Below, one piece after another: positions 17,446-24,219 of a stretch of 64,000 nucleotides of DNA. Within the stretch, counting starts at the first letter, position 1. Each line of letters starts with the position of its first letter. The notes under the pieces were generated by a model that worked only from the letters and a program-made list of their open reading frames with translations, made no database searches and was not told where the DNA came from. The DNA is from Sphingobium vermicomposti (GTDB lineage Bacteria; Pseudomonadota; Alphaproteobacteria; Sphingomonadales; Sphingomonadaceae). The position numbers were made by a program, and so were the translations under genes. The stretch spans positions 310,001 to 374,000 of the forward strand of contig NZ_JAASQR010000002.1 in the NCBI RefSeq assembly GCF_011762025.1, written 5' to 3'.

Positions 17446-17822
17446 GCTTCATTCCTTTCGCGATAGAATTGAACTCCAAGCTGCAGACTTTCCGCGATCC
17501 GATCCGCCTTCCGCTGGAAAGCCGTTGCGGCGGCGGGTGAGAGCAGCTCGCCGCTGACCTCATGCCACAGCGCCAACCATCTGGCGAAGTTGTCAGCGGT
17601 CATGTGCTCGGCGTGCCGAACATGCGCGACCATCGGTTGCCCCTTGTATCGCCCCGTCGTCAGCATGACCGAGGACCAGAAGTCCTGAAGCTTGCCGAGA
17701 TGGTGGTGCCAATCGTCTATCGCGCCATTGAAGATCGGTCCTAGGACGCGATCCTGCCGGACCCGCTCGTAAAATGCAGGGACGAGGCGCGCGATATCTT
17801 CTTCCTTGATTTCAGTCGTCAT
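17442..17822 (-). CDS. Group III truncated haemoglobin
   Basis: A 126-residue heme protein of the 2/2 globin fold. By alignment from memory with Campylobacter Ctb, Tyr18 (in AFYERVR) is B10, His67 (in GQPMVAHVRH) is the proximal heme ligand, and Trp82 (in FARWLALW) is G8. The segments LGPIFN and LGKLQDFWSSVML are typical. Group III globins are linked to oxygen or nitric-oxide handling. It overlaps its neighbours by four bases on both sides (ATGA junctions), within an operon with alternative oxidase, a receiver protein and a YeaR-like protein. Confidence 0.88.
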   Translation of the reverse strand: MTTEIKEEDIARLVPAFYERVRQDRVLGPIFNGAIDDWHHHLGKLQDFWSSVMLTTGRYKGQPMVAHVRHAEHMTADNFARWLALWHEVSGELLSPAAATAFQRKADRIAESLQLGVQFYRERNEA

Positions 17823-18172
17823 GACGCTGCCTTCTGGCTCTGCAGGATCAGGTTCAGGGTTCGCATGAGTTCGTCTTCCAGCAGCGGCTTTTCAATGAGA
17901 ATGGCGTTCAGCTCCGCGGCTGAAGCGCGAAGCCCGCGGGTGGGATTTGTCGCTAGCAGAATCGCCGGGGTCGCGCATTTCCTCCGAAGCTCGGCAAGTC
18001 GTTCAAGCCCCTGCGCGCAGTCCCGATCGACGACAAGCGCAACGGCAGCGGCCGCATCGGATAGGTCCGACCCCGCCGCCGCCTTGATCCCTGCCACCGA
18101 TAGGGCAAATTCGATTGAGGAGAGGAGCGCTGCATCATCGATGAACAGCAGGACCGGATTGTCGCTGGTCAT
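17819..18172 (-). CDS. Single-domain response regulator (receiver only)
   Basis: A 117-residue receiver domain with no output domain. Visible motifs are the acidic pair in LLFIDDAALL, a probable phosphoacceptor Asp in LVVDRD, the switch Thr in LLATNPT and the conserved Lys in IEKPLLEDEL. It is diverged but keeps the key positions. It lies between alternative oxidase and the truncated haemoglobin, opposite fixLJ, so it may be a second phosphoacceptor or phosphate sink for FixL (in rhizobia, FixT blocks FixL). That link is inference. A purine-rich GAGGAGAGCG lies before the ATG. Confidence 0.75.
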   Translation of the reverse strand: MTSDNPVLLFIDDAALLSSIEFALSVAGIKAAAGSDLSDAAAAVALVVDRDCAQGLERLAELRRKCATPAILLATNPTRGLRASAAELNAILIEKPLLEDELMRTLNLILQSQKAAS

Positions 18173-18201
18173 CTTCGCTCTCCTCTCTCATTCAGCCTGG
18201 A

Positions 18202-18891
18202 TCAGGCCGCCTTCTTCCAGATGGGCTCCAGCGGCACGTGGGGCGGGCAGTGGGCGATTGCGCCCACGGGCAGGCCGCCAAGTTCATTGGCAAAGCCATG
18301 GTTGACGTCGCGGTGATGAGCCTCGTCCGCCCGGACAACCAGCACCACGTCGCGGAGTGTCGCGCCGTCGGGCAAATTCCAATAGTGCTTGGCGATGTCC
18401 GGCGCGGGCACATTGGGGCTGCGGCCTTCGTCGATCTCGGCAAGATAATGGGTGTAGCTGATCACCGCCTCTTCTTCGAAATAGCCGACTACGCGGTGAG
18501 CCGTCTTGGCGCTCACCAGATAGAGGGCGAAGAAGAACAGGTAAAATACCCACTGCACGCCCATGATCACCGCGCGCTCGAACCAGGTCGGCTTGGAAAT
18601 TTCGATGAAGGTCATGAGGTGCATGCGCTCATTTTCCGCCTCGTCCATGAGCGTCTTGATCCAGCCCCTGTCATCGCAGATGCGCCGCAGGCAGGCGAGA
18701 TGGGTGATGGTCGCACCGACCATGCCGGGCACAGCCGCCACCGTTTCCAGAACGACGGCGCGATGACCATAGCGCGCAGCGAAGAAGGTGTCCGCGCACC
18801 AGCGCAACATCTTCGTGAAGCCAAAGGCGACCCGGTCTGACAGCCCTTTGGGCTTGTGATGGACGCCAAGATCGATGAACGGTGCGGTCAT
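18202..18891 (-). CDS. aox: Alternative oxidase (cyanide-resistant quinol oxidase)
   Basis: A 229-residue di-iron ubiquinol oxidase that reduces oxygen to water without pumping protons, at the cytoplasmic face of the inner membrane. All four diagnostic motifs are present: [31 protein letters not shown] and [12 protein letters not shown], so the iron-ligand Glu and His residues are intact. A hydrophobic helix ([16 protein letters not shown]) sits between them. The ATG at 18891 has GGAG nine bases upstream; an ATG at 18933 has no such site. Alternative oxidases are rare in bacteria but known in Novosphingobium. It is the first gene of an operon divergent from fixLJ. Confidence 0.94.
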   Translation of the reverse strand: MTAPFIDLGVHHKPKGLSDRVAFGFTKMLRWCADTFFAARYGHRAVVLETVAAVPGMVGATITHLACLRRICDDRGWIKTLMDEAENERMHLMTFIEISKPTWFERAVIMGVQWVFYLFFFALYLVSAKTAHRVVGYFEEEAVISYTHYLAEIDEGRSPNVPAPDIAKHYWNLPDGATLRDVVLVVRADEAHHRDVNHGFANELGGLPVGAIAHCPPHVPLEPIWKKAA

Positions 18892-18974
18892 GAAACTATC
18901 TCCAGATGCGAGCCTGTTTGCTATGACGCTCATCTATGCTGCGGAGCATCGGGGAGAAATTTGGATGTTGTACC

Positions 18975-18987
18975 TACCGCAAGTCCC
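18975..18987. promoter_or_regulatory. Possible FixJ-type site between aox and fixL
   Basis: ACCGCAAGTCCCC, followed by TAAGG, lies in the 148-base gap between the divergent aox and fixL genes. It resembles the GTAATTTCCCTTA-like half sites of rhizobial FixJ promoters at about nine of thirteen positions. Assignment rests on resemblance and location. Confidence 0.25.
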
Positions 18988-19039
18988 CTAAGGGCTTTAC
19001 CGGAGGCGGAAGCGAAGGGGCTGACCCGATGAGGAGGAT

Positions 19040-20548
19040 GTGAACAAAGCGGCATTTCCTTTCCGGCACATGAGCCTGCCCGCGCCTCCATTTCTGGTGA
19101 CGCTGGCACTCGCCGCCATCGCTGTGGCGATTGGCGCGGGGGTGCGCATCGCCTTCGCCGCAGAGCTTGGCCAGCGCGCCACCTATATCTTCTTCGTTCC
19201 GGCGGTAGTGGTGGCAAGCGCCTTGTCAGGTCTGCGCGGCGGGATCATCGCTTGCATAGCGGGAGCCGCATCAGGGCTACTTTGCGATAGGGCGATCGGT
19301 CCTCTGGAAGTCGGAAGCCTCATCGCGGCGGCGGCGTTCGTGGTGATCGGCCTTGCGGTTGCGCTTGGCGGCGAATGGTTCCAGCGAGCGCGGGCAGAGG
19401 CGGAACGCGGCACTGCGGCGCTGGCGAGGCGGGAGGCGCATCTGCGCTCGTTGCTCGACACCGTGCCTGACGCCATCATCGTGATCGACGAGGGGGGATT
19501 GATACGGGACTTCAGCCCGGCAGCGGAGCGGATGTTCGGTTGGAGCATGGAGGACGTGCGCGGACGGAATGTCAGCATGTTGATGCCCGATCCATATCGA
19601 TCGGCGCATGATGACTATCTGACCCGCTATTACAAAACGGGCGAGAAGCGGATCATCGGCAAGGGCCGGGTTGTGGTGGGTCAGCGCAAGGACGGATCGA
19701 CCTTTCCGCTGGAACTGGCCGTCGGAGAGATGCGCGTTGGCGGCCAACGGCATTTCACCGGCTTCATCCGCGATCTTACCGAACGGCAGCAGGCTGAGGC
19801 CCGGCTTCAGGAATTGCAGAACGAGCTGGTTCATGTGTCGCGGCTAACGGCGCTCGGCGAAATGGCGTCCGCATTGGCGCATGAATTGAACCAGCCCCTG
19901 TCAGCGATTGCCAATTATCTTAAAGGCAGCCGCATGCTGCTGACGCGCGAAGAGGTGCCGCTGGACCGCGTGAGTGAAGCGCTGGAACGGGCAGGTACGG
20001 AAGCGTTGCGGGCGGGCGACATTATCCGCCGCCTGCGGGACTTTGTCGCGCGCGGGGAGACGGAGCGGTCGGTCGAAAGCCTGCCCAAGATGGTCGAGGA
20101 AGCCAGTGCCCTGGCCCTGGTGGGCGCCAAGGAACATGGCATCCGGGTGCAGTATGAGTTCAGTCCCGAGGTTGATCTGGTTCTGGCGGACAAGGTCCAG
20201 ATCCAGCAGGTGGTGCTGAACCTCATCCGCAACGCGGTCGACGCAATGACCGATGTCGCGCTGCCCCGTCGCGAACTGCTGATTAAAATTGAGCGTGCGG
20301 GCGATAATATGGCGCGGGTTACAGTGGCGGACACAGGCCCCGGGATTGATCCCGATGTAGCTGACCGCCTGTTTCAGCCTTTCATAACGACTAAGCGAAC
20401 CGGCATGGGGGTCGGCCTTTCCATCTCGCGCACCATTGTCGAGGCGCATGGCGGGCGGATCTGGGTGGAACCGCGGGAGGGCGGCGGCGCGTTGTTTTGC
20501 GTCACCCTGCCACGCGTGAGTGAGGAGGATCTGTATGACAGTGAGTGA
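19040..20548 (+). CDS. fixL: FixL-type heme-PAS sensor histidine kinase
   Basis: A 502-residue membrane kinase. About four N-terminal membrane segments (residues 10-110) precede a PAS domain and a HisKA/HATPase kinase. The PAS domain keeps the FixL heme pocket: His190 corresponds to the axial His200 of Bradyrhizobium FixL, and Arg196 and Arg210 to Arg206 and Arg220. The position of His214 is Arg204 here. The phospho-accepting His281 lies in [13 protein letters not shown]. The ATP site has [14 protein letters not shown] and GMGVGLSI. It should therefore sense oxygen by heme and phosphorylate FixJ. The GTG start is only two bases after AGGAGG, an unusually short spacing. It overlaps fixJ by 14 bases. 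Confidence 0.92.
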   Translation: MNKAAFPFRHMSLPAPPFLVTLALAAIAVAIGAGVRIAFAAELGQRATYIFFVPAVVVASALSGLRGGIIACIAGAASGLLCDRAIGPLEVGSLIAAAAFVVIGLAVALGGEWFQRARAEAERGTAALARREAHLRSLLDTVPDAIIVIDEGGLIRDFSPAAERMFGWSMEDVRGRNVSMLMPDPYRSAHDDYLTRYYKTGEKRIIGKGRVVVGQRKDGSTFPLELAVGEMRVGGQRHFTGFIRDLTERQQAEARLQELQNELVHVSRLTALGEMASALAHELNQPLSAIANYLKGSRMLLTREEVPLDRVSEALERAGTEALRAGDIIRRLRDFVARGETERSVESLPKMVEEASALALVGAKEHGIRVQYEFSPEVDLVLADKVQIQQVVLNLIRNAVDAMTDVALPRRELLIKIERAGDNMARVTVADTGPGIDPDVADRLFQPFITTKRTGMGVGLSISRTIVEAHGGRIWVEPREGGGALFCVTLPRVSEEDLYDSE

Positions 20549-21149
20549 AGCGATCGTTTACGTCATCGACGATGATGACGGGGCGCGTCATTCGCTGGAG
20601 TTCCTGCTCGACTGCGCGGGGATACGGGTGCGCTCCTTTGCTTCCGCCGACACCTTCCTCGCCTCGTCCCCGCCGCTGTCGGGCGCCTGCATCGTCACGG
20701 ATGTCCGGATGCCCGGCCGCAGCGGCATTGAACTGGTGGAAGAGCTGAGGCGGCGTGGTGCAAACGTGCCGGTCATCGTCATCACCGGCCATGCCGATGT
20801 GCCGCTCGCCGTACAGGCAATGCATGCAGGGGTGGCTGACTTCATCGAGAAGCCATTCGATGATGAGGTGATGCTGTCGTCGATCCGCAAGGCGCTTATC
20901 CGGCAGGCCGGGGACGTTCAGGCGCAGGCGGAGAAGCAGTCGATAATTGACCGGATCGCCAGCCTCAGCCCGCGCGAGCTGGAGGTGATGGAAGGACTGG
21001 TTGCGGGACACGCCAACAAGGCGATCGCCTTTGACTTGGAGATCAGCGCGAGGACCGTGGAGGTTTATCGAGCGAACGTGATGATGAAAATGCAGGTTAA
21101 GACGCTGTCGGAACTCGTCCGCATGGTGACGCTGGCAAGATTGGGCTAA
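20535..21149 (+). CDS. fixJ: FixJ-type response regulator
   Basis: A 204-residue two-domain regulator. The receiver has the acidic cluster YVIDDDDGA, the phosphoacceptor Asp in [12 protein letters not shown], Thr in [10 protein letters not shown] and Lys in FIEKPFDDE. The C-terminal LuxR-type helix-turn-helix reads [22 protein letters not shown] and [13 protein letters not shown]. The ATG at 20535 has AGGAGG six bases upstream and lies inside the fixL end, so the pair is translationally coupled. Targets probably include the divergent aox operon; that is inferred from location. Confidence 0.93.
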   Translation: MTVSEAIVYVIDDDDGARHSLEFLLDCAGIRVRSFASADTFLASSPPLSGACIVTDVRMPGRSGIELVEELRRRGANVPVIVITGHADVPLAVQAMHAGVADFIEKPFDDEVMLSSIRKALIRQAGDVQAQAEKQSIIDRIASLSPRELEVMEGLVAGHANKAIAFDLEISARTVEVYRANVMMKMQVKTLSELVRMVTLARLG

Positions 21150-21399
21150 AAAGTTGAGTCGCTCGAAAGGAAATAGAGACGGAAAGGCGATGGCGTCCAA
21201 ACGGCATCATCCTACTTGTCCCTGTCCAGACATTCTCCTGGCGCCCACACTTTTCCGTTCAAGCAGTCTTCCGCTTCTTCCAAGAGCCGAAGTACGAGCG
21301 CCTTATCGTGCTGACTAGGCCTGGGACATTTTGCTCAGTCCGCTTTGGAGCATGGATTGTGGAATAGCGGACATACCTAGCTCGGGAACAGATGTCAGC

Positions 21400-21603
21400 T
21401 TAGACGTTCGCGACAGCGCTCCCCATCACGTATGCCTTTCCGCGTGCATCAGCGCCCACGATAGGGACGACACAGGTGAGGACCCGCTCAATCTCCTCGT
21501 CGACCGCATTTTGTGCCGCTCGCGCTATGGGCATCCTGAAGTTCATAGCCACTGACTGCGGCCCGACCCGCTTCATGCTCGATAAAACTCGCACCATCGT
21601 CAT
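21400..21603 (-). CDS. Unknown small protein (67 residues)
   Basis: The ATG at 21603 has GAGGTG six bases upstream. The product starts MTMVRVLSSMKRVG and contains a charged, helical middle (ARAAQNAVDEEIERVL) and a C-terminal CVVPIVGADARGKAYVMG. No family recognised. A longer frame from 21810 exists but lacks a ribosome-binding site and overlaps the next gene. It may be a small accessory gene at the edge of the defence-like island. Confidence 0.4.
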   Translation of the reverse strand: MTMVRVLSSMKRVGPQSVAMNFRMPIARAAQNAVDEEIERVLTCVVPIVGADARGKAYVMGSAVANV

Positions 21604-21724
21604 CGGATTCACCTCATGCACGTCCGACGGTGATCTATCGTCCAGAGGGAGGCTCTCATGAGAGTCGCGTCTGCTACCTGTCTGCTCATCGCCCGCTTTC
21701 CAATAGCGCGCCACCCAAGCCCTG

Positions 21725-22660
21725 TCAGAATGCCGACACAGGCAGATAGGCCTCGCCGGTTTCATCTGCATGTCGCCAAACCCGTTCGAGGATTGCGGGT
21801 AAACCGCCATCGGTCAGAAGGGCGCGCATGATGTGAGCGCCATCGATGCAGACAAACTTCAACGCGCCCTTTCCATTCATTCCCTGGATCGCTTCCGGGG
21901 AGTAGCCATTCACAGAGACGAAAAGGCCACGCGTATCTGCAGACTTTCCCTCGATCTTGTAGTTGAAGGCGCCGAAGTCTGCCCCGGCCACAGGGTCCTT
22001 GACCCATTTCGCTTCCAGAAAGCTTGTCCCGGCACGCCAGACGAACGAGCCGTCGATTTGCTCGCCCTTCAGCTTGAAGGATCCCCGTGGCTGCAGGCCT
22101 TCATGTTCGAACAAGTCCGACAGGAATGTTTCGAGAAGGTAGCCCCGGGTCTGCGCATTGCCCTCCGCCATCAAGCCCTGGAAACGGTCGCGCAGGCTAT
22201 CTCGTGCGGTTTGCTTCGCGACCCGAACGCGCTCCTTCTCGCGATGCGCAGCGCGTTCAGCCTCCTCGCGTTGGTCCTTCTGGTGCGCACGCTCGGCCTG
22301 TTTGCTGCTGCGATCACTGTTGAGCTTTGCGCGCAAAGCTTCCACTGCTGCTAAGGCCTTGGGGGAGGCGTCCTTGAGGGGCAGGCCGACGAGGTTGGTG
22401 ATGAGGTTTGCGACCAGACGATCCCCATCAGGTCCTTGCTCCGACAGCGATGCCAGCAGTTCGCGGACTACATATCGTTTCGGAGCTTTGCTAAAGCGGC
22501 CACTTTGCGCTGATTTTTGTTCAGCCGCCGCCCGCAACAGAGCAAGACTGGACTGGCTAATGCCAGAGCGAACGATGAAATCGTCTAAGTTGCTGTGGTA
22601 TTTGAAGCCATCGCTGAGCGCGTCTTCGAGATGTGTCAATGTTATGGCATCAAAGGGCAT
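21725..22660 (-). CDS. PD-(D/E)XK restriction-endonuclease-like protein with coiled coil
   Basis: A 311-residue protein in three parts. The helical N-terminus (about residues 1-115) includes a segment like a DNA-binding bundle. A highly charged coiled coil (about 115-165) has runs of Glu, Arg, Lys and Gln. The C-terminal domain has the nuclease pattern: Glu in RGYLLETFLSDLF, Asp in GEQIDGSF and Glu-x-Lys in FLEAKW. It is therefore probably a DNA nuclease of the restriction-enzyme fold. No methyltransferase lies beside it. It could be a defence nuclease acting alone; its target is unknown. Confidence 0.7.
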   Translation of the reverse strand: MPFDAITLTHLEDALSDGFKYHSNLDDFIVRSGISQSSLALLRAAAEQKSAQSGRFSKAPKRYVVRELLASLSEQGPDGDRLVANLITNLVGLPLKDASPKALAAVEALRAKLNSDRSSKQAERAHQKDQREEAERAAHREKERVRVAKQTARDSLRDRFQGLMAEGNAQTRGYLLETFLSDLFEHEGLQPRGSFKLKGEQIDGSFVWRAGTSFLEAKWVKDPVAGADFGAFNYKIEGKSADTRGLFVSVNGYSPEAIQGMNGKGALKFVCIDGAHIMRALLTDGGLPAILERVWRHADETGEAYLPVSAF

Positions 22661-22783
22661 CGATTTTTTGCTCTGCTTTTGTATCTTTTAAGAACCATCA
22701 TTTGTCTGAGTGCAATTCGCAAGCGTCTTGCTTCCAAGCCGGGCCGCGGATCACTGGTTCAAGTGCCATCATGCTGCTTCTCG

Positions 22784-23044
22784 TTAGAACGAGGCGGGCG
22801 ATGCTGGCAGCCAGGTCACCATGTCCACAAGGAGGGCGGTGGCAGCCGCGCCCACCGGCAGCGCTCCATAAGGTTCTGGCTGAAGAACCACTATGCCGGC
22901 GACACCCGCAATGCCGGTCATGAGCCCGAGGCCACCATAGACCATGCACAGGCGCAGCACCGACCAGCGCGCCACCTCGCGGCGCATCTGCTCGAACGCC
23001 TCACGCTCCTGCCGGAGTTGCTCGCGGGCCCGCTCAGCTTTCAT
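22784..23044 (-). CDS. Small two-span membrane protein with N-terminal coiled coil
   Basis: An 86-residue protein. Residues 1-27 form a charged amphipathic helix (ERAREQLRQEREAFEQMRR). Two hydrophobic segments follow, around VYGGLGLMTGIAGVAGIVVL and ALPVGAAATALLVDMV. The start overlaps the end of the MerR-type regulator by 11 bases, so they are co-translated. The layout resembles small pore-forming or holin-like effectors, but no known family is matched. Confidence 0.6.
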   Translation of the reverse strand: MKAERAREQLRQEREAFEQMRREVARWSVLRLCMVYGGLGLMTGIAGVAGIVVLQPEPYGALPVGAAATALLVDMVTWLPASPASF

Positions 23045-23732
23045 CTTTGGCCACTCTTGTTCTTTGCGCCTTGCCCGCCGCTATTCTCGTGAGCGCCGCG
23101 TCCAGCGCTGGCAGCGTGTCCTGGCATTTGGCTGCAATCTGAAGGAGCGTCCCGTTGACCACCTCGCCGAACGGGAAGATGAGCGCCGGCTCGGCGTAGA
23201 CGCCGGCCCTTGCCAGCGCGGTGCGCCGCTCCGGGTCGATAGGCCGTTCCTCACTTCCCCATGTGCTTGTTCGCCGATTGAAGAAGCCCATTCCTTCAAA
23301 GGGTTCGGTGAAACGCGCGACGAGCATCTCCCGGGCGTCGCCAATGATCCCGCCATATTTGAGGTTGAGGGGAGACATGTTGGACGATCCGATCACCGTG
23401 ATCTTGACGTCCTCATGCGTCGCCTCCTTCTTGCGGATGGAGAGATGATATTCCCATTCCACGCCGCGGCCGCTGATCAGCAGCTGCTCGGCTTCGTCCG
23501 CCAACTCACGCCCCAGGCCCAGTTCCACCCCAAGGTCCGCGACGCGGCGCAGCAGGCCAAGCTTCACAATGTCGAGGGCAGCGTAGAGTCGGCGGCGGCC
23601 GCTGCCCGGGTTCTGCTCGCCCAACACGATAACGCCCCGGTTCATCCAGGTCTGGAGCAGCTCCTTCTTCAGCCTTGTGATCTCCAGGACATCGCCCTGG
23701 GTGAAATGCTGCTCGGTCAGTATCTGGATCAT
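23034..23732 (-). CDS. MerR-type helix-turn-helix regulator with unknown C-terminal domain
   Basis: A 232-residue protein. The N-terminal 60-70 residues form a MerR-like winged helix: QGDVLEITRLKKELLQTWMNRG, then GSGRRRLYAALDIVKLGLLRR. The rest (about 75-232) is longer than in classical MerR proteins and has no metal-binding Cys cluster, so it probably senses another signal or binds a protein. The ATG at 23732 lies six bases from an inverted repeat that is probably its own operator. It is co-translated with the small membrane protein. Confidence 0.75.
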   Translation of the reverse strand: MIQILTEQHFTQGDVLEITRLKKELLQTWMNRGVIVLGEQNPGSGRRRLYAALDIVKLGLLRRVADLGVELGLGRELADEAEQLLISGRGVEWEYHLSIRKKEATHEDVKITVIGSSNMSPLNLKYGGIIGDAREMLVARFTEPFEGMGFFNRRTSTWGSEERPIDPERRTALARAGVYAEPALIFPFGEVVNGTLLQIAAKCQDTLPALDAALTRIAAGKAQRTRVAKDES

Positions 23733-23738
23733 GGCGGT

Positions 23739-23757
23739 AAAGTAGCGATGCCACTTT
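23739..23757. promoter_or_regulatory. Candidate operator of the MerR-type regulator
   Basis: AAAGTAGC-GAT-GCCACTTT is an inverted repeat with 7 of 8 paired positions. It sits 7-25 bases before the regulator's start codon and next to the AT-rich minus-strand segment GATATTTTAAAG, which could be the -10 region. MerR proteins bind such dyads in their own promoter. Confidence 0.45.
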
Positions 23758-24219
23758 AAAATATCAATGCTATTTTGTATTCGTGGTTGTGCGATGATGG
23801 TTGTGGGGCGGTGGCAGGTGAGAGCTGCGTCGGAACAATGGTAAGGAGAGGCGGGGGCGCGGGCGCGGGGCTCGCGGGCTGGCGCCCCGAGCCGCGCTCT
23901 GCGCGTCTCGGCCCGGCCGGGCGCGCATCCCTGCCGCGGGGCGGTGGCGGGATGGAGGGTGGCGCGTGTGCGCGCAAGCGAGGTCTGCCGGTTTGGGAAA
24001 TTGCTCCAGCCATGGGACCTTGGTCGCAGCGGCTGGTGGCGGACCGGTTAAGCGCGCCGCATCCCACTTTGTTCAAGACCGATGACATGCGGACCTATAT
24101 CTTCTCCACCAGTCTGCAGCGGACTCAGATACGGCGGGCGCCTCCTTCGGGCGAGCCGAAATCTTTGACGACGCTGATGCGGCGGGAGCGTGGCTGAGGG
24201 CTAAGGCGGGACGGTCAGC
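23758..24219. other. Gene-free, very GC-rich spacer
   Basis: About 460 bases between the MerR unit and the end of the four-gene operon. The stretch from about 23845 to 23960 is almost only G and C, with runs of GGCGCGGG and GCCCGGCCGG type and several overlapping GC palindromes. Two frames cross it, but both have low-complexity Gly/Arg/Pro composition and no ribosome-binding site, so no gene is called. Confidence 0.5.

Noticed and set aside
23775..24197. 140-codon frame in the GC-rich spacer
   Set aside because: Gly/Arg/Pro low-complexity translation caused by base composition; no ribosome-binding site.
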